Part shown: positions 58,401 through 64,000 of the stretch, piece by piece | Layout: each line of letters begins with the position of its first letter | Numbering within the stretch: position 1 is the stretch's first letter | Source of the DNA: Homarus americanus | Taxonomy: Eukaryota; Arthropoda; Malacostraca; Decapoda; Nephropidae | Assembly: GCF_018991925.1 (NCBI RefSeq) | Contig: NW_024724368.1 | Span: 597,596-661,595, forward strand | DNA: 64,000 bases | Direction of reading: 5' to 3' | The notes under the pieces: model-generated | The model's input: only the letters and a program-made list of their open reading frames with translations | Databases searched by the model: none | Told to the model about the DNA's origin: nothing | Position numbers and translations under genes: made by a program

Positions 58401-59630
58401 AATTCGTTAGTTATTAGTTACTAAAGTCATGAATCCTAATACAAATGTTACATTAGATTATTTATCTTAGTGTACAAGTGAAAGTGATGTAAATACTAGC
58501 ATGCGTATGATACAGGGCGTTAGAAAACTCCATGTGCACCTGTAATGATTAAATATATAGTTATTTACTTTGTTCAACTTACAGTAAATGCTAGAAATGG
58601 TCATAGTAAAATGTGGAAGTGGATATTATTCACAATATTAACTGTACGTAGAACAAGGTATATAACAATGTTGGTATAACAAAGATCAACAATAATGTTA
58701 ATGCTTACAGGTGCACAGGGACATTTCTTACAGTCTGTATAATACTCTATGCAGGTTATGTAGCATTAGGGATAACCCTTTACACATATAGCACTAGGAT
58801 TAATTATGCATTACTATGTGATAATATGGATTATAGTATAGGAATTCATATGGCATTGTTAATCCTATACGGGTTATATAACATTTCAGATCATGGTTTA
58901 TGTGTCATATAATGTGGCGGTTAATAGTATACTGGTTATATAAAATTACAGGTATTGGTGTATGTTATATAAATCTGCGGATTTTTATAAACGGGGATGT
59001 GTAAGCGTTAAAGGTCCTTGTCTAACTCTTCTGCCGTGTTAAACATTTAGTTGTAAATGTTATGTGTTGCTGAAGACTTTGAGATCATTCCCGGCATCTG
59101 ACACGCAGCTGCCACTAATGTTACACGTCTCCTAACAACAGGGAGAAGGACAACCATACCACACGCTGTTACGGGTTGCTGCTAAGAGAGGGCAAGAGGC
59201 TTCATCTGTTTCAAGTTTAGTACAGCAACACACCTCATCAGGAAAGTTATAAATGGATGATAATCGGAGTGTATTTTAGCGTTATAAATAGTTTCGCTAA
59301 GGAAGTTGAAAATATCAAATAACAAAATAACAATTTCGCGCATTTGGGGAGGAGGGTAAAACTAATATTGACATTAAAAATAAATTAATGCAAATGACTT
59401 CAACCAAAACACAATCTGATGAGAACCATATCTTGTAGCTACGACATGTAAAACCTGCTCTCTTGTGAGAACGAATAAAACAAGGTACTATTCACGAGAC
59501 ACATAGCTAACAACTCCACCCCTAGTACAACTTTTACAAGTTAGTCTTCTCAACGATGGCTAGTATTCCTGCAGATACATGTAGCACGATTTTTTTTTAA
59601 ATATATTAAACGCACCGTAAAGTTGCGTGT
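58401..59630. other. Unassigned AT-rich sequence; would be intron 1 if the exon at 59638 is real
   Basis: Loose TTATATAACATT-type words recur between 58740 and 58980. No exon-like block was found on the minus strand here. Confidence 0.4.
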
Positions 59631-59637
59631 GACTTAC

Positions 59638-59809
59638 CGTAGAGGACGGCGGGGCGGGGCGGGGCGGGTGAGTGTTGTGAGGAGCGACGACTTGTTGCTT
59701 GTGGGCGGTGGCAGGCGAGTGGGGAAGTCGTGGCTCCTGTGAGCACCGCAGTGACACCGGCGCAAGTGAGTGCCACTACTCGTGACGTCTTCCACCAAAG
59801 GTCTTCCAT
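59638..59809 (-). CDS. Candidate first coding exon of an unknown gene, signal-peptide-like N-terminus
   Basis: On the minus strand an ATG at 59809 in a strong initiation context (GGACCATGG) opens MEDLWWKTSRVVALTCAGVT then AVLTGATTSPLACHRPQATS and RRSSQHSPAPPRPAVLY, 57 codons plus one base, ending at ACG|GTAAGTCACA, a consensus donor (GT at 59637-59636). The N-terminus has basic residues followed by a hydrophobic run of about 16 residues and a small-residue stretch, as in a secretion signal or membrane anchor; the following region is Ser/Pro/Arg-rich. The intron would be phase 1, the class commonly found after signal-peptide exons. The exon sits in GC-rich, CpG-dense DNA unlike the rest of the window, beside promoter motifs. 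No family is recognised and no second exon was found. Chance openness in GC-rich DNA is the main alternative. Confidence 0.45.
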
Positions 59810-60080
59810 GGTCCCCCCTTTCTCCCCCACCCTCACTTACCCAGAGCTACGAGTCGGTCACATCACTGTTGCGTCATCGATCTTGCTCTACAAAGGCCAA
59901 TCATTGTGGGTGTATCCGGACAGGGGTCGCCGTAAACCAATAAGAACACCTTCCAGGACTGTGATGCAATGAGTTTAGCTCCGCCCACCAGTAGCACCCT
60001 CCAGTCAGTGGCAGTACCTTACGTGACGTCATGGGACTATAGAAGGTTGCAGCCAATAGGAGAGTGTGTAGATTTGAGAA
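59640..60080. promoter_or_regulatory. CpG-rich promoter-like region with GC, CCAAT and CRE motifs
   Basis: Tandem GC boxes GGGGCGGGGCGGGGCGGG (about 59650-59667), CCAAT at 59898, 59937 and 60053, and a perfect palindromic CRE TGACGTCA at 60024-60031, with further CRE-like sites near 59783 and 59872. CpG density is visibly higher than in flanking DNA. A second minus-strand donor (CTGG|GTAAGTGAGG, GT at 59840-59839) lies just upstream of the ATG and could mark an alternative leader exon. The arrangement suits a minus-strand gene or a bidirectional promoter. Confidence 0.5.
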
Positions 60081-60335
60081 AAGTTGGTCATTCATATAAG
60101 CTTCATGATATGGTATTACAGGACCCTGAAGATCAAGAAAAGTAAACAGACCAAACAGTCGTGGAAAACAAACCTCACTAAACTTTGTAAATTAACACAA
60201 TACTGTACAGTACACACCGAGTCAAACACCCAATAATAACACAAAAAATACTAGGTACAGTAAACAAGACTTAATGATAAACGTGTTGATACTGTTCATT
60301 CGTCCTACCTGCCATAAATCATCGTTTCATGGACC
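60081..60335. other. Unassigned sequence
   Basis: Nothing recognisable. Confidence 0.4.
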
Positions 60336-60737
60336 TTGTGGGTCATACATTAGTAGCTTCGTGGGTCATACATTAGTAGTGTTGTGGGTCATACATTAGT
60401 AGTGTTGTGGGTCATACATTAGTAGCTTCGTGGGTCATACATTAGTAGCTTCGTGGGTCATACATTAGTAGTGTTGTGGGTCATACATTAGTAGTGTTGT
60501 GGGTCATACATTAGTAGTGTTGTGGGTCATACATTAGTAGTGCTGTGGGTCATACATTAGTAGTGTTGTGGGTCATACATTAGTAGTGTTGTGGGTCATA
60601 CATTAGTAGTGTTGTGGGTCATACATTAGTAGTGTTGTGGGTCATACATTAGTAGTGTTGTGGGTCATACATTAGTAGTGTTGTGGGTCATACATTAGAA
60701 GCGTCTTGGGTCATACATTAGTAGTATTGTGGGTGGT
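60336..60737. repeat. 23-bp minisatellite (GTGGGTCATACATTAGTAGT type), about 17 units
   Basis: Nearly perfect units in two variants ending AGTAGTGTT or AGTAGCTTC. The CTTC variant sits at units 1, 4 and 5 from the left edge; the rest are GTT, with single changes (GCT, and AGAAGCGTCTT at the right edge). Confidence 0.96.
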
Positions 60738-61414
60738 AATAGGCCCTGTCTTATAGGCAGAAGTATTTATATAAATGGGTTAATTACATTAGACTTATAT
60801 ACTCTATCATCCTCTGTAACTTTCCACTAGCTATGAGGTAGCATGTTCAGAGCTCGTGTTAAGGTGCGCCCACGGGAAGTCCGTCACTATCCGACGTCCT
60901 ACCTGGAAGGAAGACGGAACTATCCACGATGGCTCTCAATAACGTCTTCCTCTTGTCAAGGATATCAAACTACTGCCCTACATCAGGTGGCCACTCAATG
61001 CCTTAGCTCAGCATATTACCGTTCTCCCTCGATGGGTATTACAGGCACTTTTACTCAACCCCTCACCCCAACAGGACGTATTTTAGAAGAGCTATTTCAC
61101 ATAGCCTCCGTCCTTCATTTAACACTCATAGCTGCAGTGATTAAGTTACGGTAATGCTCCTTTTTAAAAAGTGTACACAAATCTTTTTTTAAGAAACACA
61201 GAAAAGGAACACATTGGATTTCACTATAGAAGATCCAATAAACTTTTATCTACATTTTCGTATGTCTAAAATATAAAGTAACGTTCTTCTCAAGTGACTG
61301 TTACAACTGGTGACAACCCAGGAAGGTTATTACATATATGACAGTTTCACAAGTAACTGTTATACACACTAACAGTCACCCCAACAGATACACAGTTAGT
61401 AAAGGTAGAGAATT
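60738..61414. other. Unassigned; contains an unrecognised 103-codon frame
   Basis: The plus frame 60843-61154 begins with ATG (MFRARVKVRPREVRHYPTSY) and has balanced composition, but matches nothing I recognise and has no clear flanking signals. Confidence 0.3.
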
Positions 61415-62265
61415 GATTTGAAACAGTTGAATTGAATTGAAACAGTTTATTTAGCCAGAAAAACACAGACACAGAGTGGATAATAATAACAATATTAACA
61501 TGGCTGAGCCAGTTGAGAACCTGAGCTCTCTTTTAGGCGCCTGATATATACTATACATTTATCTCAAGGAAGTATTATGTAACATTTAGTAACATCTGGA
61601 ATAGTACAATAGCATGGTAGTAATAAGAACATCTCATAATGTTACCACGGTTATCACTTCAATATTTATTAATTTTATTTATTTTTTTTTAGTTTATTAT
61701 TTATTTATTTATTTATATATACATAAATTACAGTGGAATTGAAAAACATAAATATAATGGGGGAGCAGTACAACATGGGGTGTACAGTATTAAGGTTGAA
61801 TATGAGGACAGAGCTGTCAGGATTATGTCTAGTTGGCAAATACATTTATTGCAATGGTAATTTCTTACCTATTTACATGATAATTTCCGATAAAACGGTT
61901 TTGATGGTACAATAAAAGCAGGTACTGTAAATATAGTAGGTGTTACAAGAAATATTAATACTTAGACAATAGATATTTGTTAAGAGATGATTTAAAGGCA
62001 GGGAGCGTAGTCTTTGCTTAGATGGGTGGGGGTAAGTTGTTCCACACCTCCACACCATGATATTTTATGGAGGTCTGGGACTGAGAGGAGCGCATGGGGG
62101 GTTGGTCTTAGTAGCTCTGGGTGCCTTAAGTTGTATCTCTGATTATTCCGGAACTGGAAATAATTATTGTCAAGCAAGTGATTGATAGATCTGTAAACAA
62201 GAGGGCACAGCAGTAGGTGTTAATATCTTCGAATTTTAACATTTTCAATTTAATTTTTTTTTTAG

Positions 62266-63303
62266 TTAGTGTGATCTGTTTTTTTTTTCAAGTAGGTCAT
62301 TGTCCGTACAACTCTCTTTGGACAGTAACCAGGGATTGTGTTTTTGAAGAGCCAGAGGCCCCCATAGTGTGTGACAGTGTATCAGGTGTTGGTAAACAAG
62401 ATCATGATAGATTTCTTTCATTGCTGTGAGAGTGAGTGACTGTCGAGTGTGATACATGATACTGCACTGTTTATTGACTTTACTGTGAATTGTTTGTATG
62501 TGATTTTTCCAGTTATGTTTCTCATCAACAATAACTCCAAGGAATTTAGTATTTTGTTCGCGTTTGAGAACTGTATTACCAAGGTACAGGGGGTCCAAGC
62601 CTGGGGGTAAGTTTTTCCTTCTATGAAAGATCGTGTAGTGGGTTTTTTCAAGGTTTAAGGTCAGTTTTTTACGTATTATCCAGGTCTTGACATTAGTCAA
62701 TTCGGTGTCCATAGTTCTCATCAAGGGATGGAGGTCTGATTTGCTGTCATAGAGATTACTATCTTCTGCAAACAAGTTGTATTTTATGAGTGTGCTGGCG
62801 TGCACTATGTCGTTTATGTACAACAAAAACAGTACTGGACCGAGAATGGAACCTTGGGGGACGCCATACAAGATTGGCGAGGAGTCAGATTGGTGATTAT
62901 TATAGCAGACATACTGCATCCTGTTGGACAGATATGAGGTAAACCAATTGTGGGACAGGCCCCTAACACCGTAATGTTCAAGCTTTGAAAGGAGGATGGT
63001 ATGGTCGACAGTATCGAAGGCTTTAGAGAGGTCCAAGAATATACCGACTTTGAACTGACTGTTATCAAATGAATTTAAGATGTCATTAGTAAAGGATAGC
63101 AGAGCACTCTTAGTCGACCTTCTAGCTCTAAATCCAAATTGGGAGTCTGTAAAGATGTTATTGGCATTGCAGAAGGAATTTAGTCTCCTACATTCTAACT
63201 TCTCCAGTATCTTACTCAAGGCTGGGATGACTGATATGGGGCGGTAATTCTTGAAGAGACCTTTGTCCCCAGATTTTTTTATATGCTGGGTGAAATTTAG
63301 CAA
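62266..63303 (-). pseudogene. L2/Daphne-like LINE reverse transcriptase
   Basis: A 345-residue frame: NYRPISVIPALSKILEKLEC, FTDSQFGFRARRSTKSALLS, VGIFLDLSKAFDTVDHTILL (first catalytic Asp), GVPQGSILGPVLFLLYINDI, then YNLFAEDSNLYDSKSD, WIIRKKLTLNLEKTHYTIFH, TKFLGVIVDEKHNWKNHIQT and YHDLVYQHLIHCHTLWG. The catalytic box, normally FADD, is FAED, so one metal-binding Asp is replaced by Glu. The frame is otherwise long and intact but is separated by a frameshift near 63270-63300 from the upstream frame carrying DEYF/ELLAFIKMSKDAAAGEDNIP. With the C-terminal decay this copy is almost certainly inactive. Confidence 0.92.
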
Positions 63304-63649
63304 TTTTCAATTTATCCGGAAAGACACCACTAGTGAAGGAGGAGTTAAAATGTGTAGGAGAAAAGGTAGTAACAGGTAATAATAAGTGGGCTACTTTCTT
63401 AATGATGCTCATTGGTATATTGTCTTCGCCTGCTGCTGCATCTTTGGACATTTTTATGAAGGCCAGCAATTCATCTGCTGTGACTGGGGATAAGAACAGC
63501 TCATTTTGCTGTCTGTTTTGCAGGTAGGCTCTAAATTCCTCATGGTGATCAGGGATGCTCTCTGCAAGATTTTTGCCAACATTAATAAAATATTCATTGA
63601 AGTGGTTGGCAATGAGGTAGGGTTCCGTTACAACTGAATCATTTATCAT
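63212..63649 (-). pseudogene. L2/Daphne-like LINE, region just upstream of RT
   Basis: The frame reads EPYLIANHFNEYFINVGKNL, LFLSPVTADELLAFIKMSKD, AAAGEDNIPMSIIKKVAHLL, FNSSFTSGVFPDKLKIAKFH then PAYKK, the standard fingers region of CR1/L2 RTs (SKAAG.D.IP...IK, GIFPD.LK.AKV.P..K). The frame then shifts: the expected KKGDK follows in the 63303-62266 frame (KSGDKGLFKNYRPISVI). This fixes a frameshift of LINE ORF2 within about 63270-63300. Confidence 0.9.
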
Positions 63650-64000
63650 AAAAGCTGAGTGGGGGGCCGAAGGCTGGTGTGTTCCTGTTCTGAATAGAAT
63701 TTATGACATTCCAGGTTTTCTTACCGTCGCCTGATGCTGACTGGAGTTTATTTGTATAATAGCTACGTCTGGCATTTCAAACTGCTTGAGTTACTCTATT
63801 TCTGATACTTCGGTAAGCATCACCGAAAGTTATGGGTGATTTGCAAATTTCCTTTGGAGTTTGTGTTTTTCTTTTATCATTATTTTAATTTCGCTTGTGA
63901 TATAAGGATTGGAAATAGATACAGTTTTCACTGACTTACTTTGAGCCGGGAGCATTTATCAAAGCAAGCATTGAAGATGCAAGAGAAGTTGCAGCTGTTC

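Larger units (their letters stand above)
61415..64000 (-). mobile_element. L2/Daphne-like LINE, 3' two-thirds, continuing beyond the window
   Basis: The minus strand carries the pre-RT linker (64000-63660), RT start (63649-63212), main RT and C-terminus (63303-62266), a decayed C-terminal/3' UTR region and, near 61440, AATAAACTGTTTCAATTCAA with an ATTCA-type tail. The linker reads ITSEIKIMIKEKHKLQRKF and AYRSIRNRVTQAV and KKTWNVINSIQNRNT. The endonuclease must lie beyond 64000. The fragment at 20138-20825 is the same family. Confidence 0.92.

Overview
This is eukaryotic, gene-poor, repeat-dominated DNA, most plausibly from a decapod crustacean such as a crayfish, lobster or crab. The inference rests on the density and length of microsatellites (TAA, TA, CA/TG, CT/GA, GGT), the many minisatellites with 15-33 bp periods, and abundant relics of CR1/L2-, RTE- and I-type LINEs plus hAT, Helitron, THAP/P-like and tRNA-SINE sequence. 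The species call is inference. No bacterial gene organisation (operons, Shine-Dalgarno sites, packed ORFs) exists here, and most long open frames are artefacts of stop-free tandem repeats.

Layout. 0.9-3.8 kb: a nearly full-length but broken CR1-like LINE on the minus strand (endonuclease, RT, C-terminal domain). 5.05-8.34 kb: a complete hAT transposon with both terminal inverted repeats and an 8-bp target duplication, split internally by an LTR-like insertion. 9.5-10.0 kb: CT-rich minisatellite. 10.58-13.63 kb: copy 1 of a 3-kb segmental duplication whose second copy lies at 47.21-50.16 kb. 14.0-14.7 kb: minisatellite, foldback MITE and short retroelement tail. 16.1-17.2 kb: RTE LINE relic. 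17.6-18.8 kb: 29-bp minisatellite. 20.1-25.4 kb: three LINE fragments plus a 33-bp minisatellite. 26.5-27.5 kb: 20-bp minisatellites. 27.6-28.3 kb: an unrecognised, protein-like minus-strand trace. 28.9-32.6 kb: two more LINE relics. 34.7-43.6 kb: simple repeats, a SINE copy, a THAP fragment, a 27-bp array and a small gene-like block at 41.8-42.06 kb. 46.8-53.6 kb: I-clade RNase H fragments, duplication copy 2 and another LINE C-terminus. 54.3 kb: a TA-flanked foldback MITE. 54.9-55.7 kb: GGT satellite with a 255-bp higher-order unit. 56.5-57.7 kb: Helitron replication-protein fragment abutting a tandem dimer of tRNA-derived SINEs. 59.6-60.1 kb: a CpG-rich promoter-like region and a plausible first coding exon on the minus strand. 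61.4-64.0 kb: an L2/Daphne-like LINE running off the right edge.

The only host-gene candidate with several independent lines of support is the promoter/first exon at 59.6-60.1 kb: GC boxes, three CCAAT boxes, a perfect CRE, a strong ATG context, a signal-peptide-like N-terminus and a GTAAGT donor in phase 1. If real, its intron runs leftward, so some of the repeats to the left may be intronic. I found no new multi-gene system. The most informative unusual structures are the 3-kb dispersed duplication, the bounded hAT element, the two foldback elements, the SINE dimer and the three elements whose trinucleotide microsatellites are retroelement tails.
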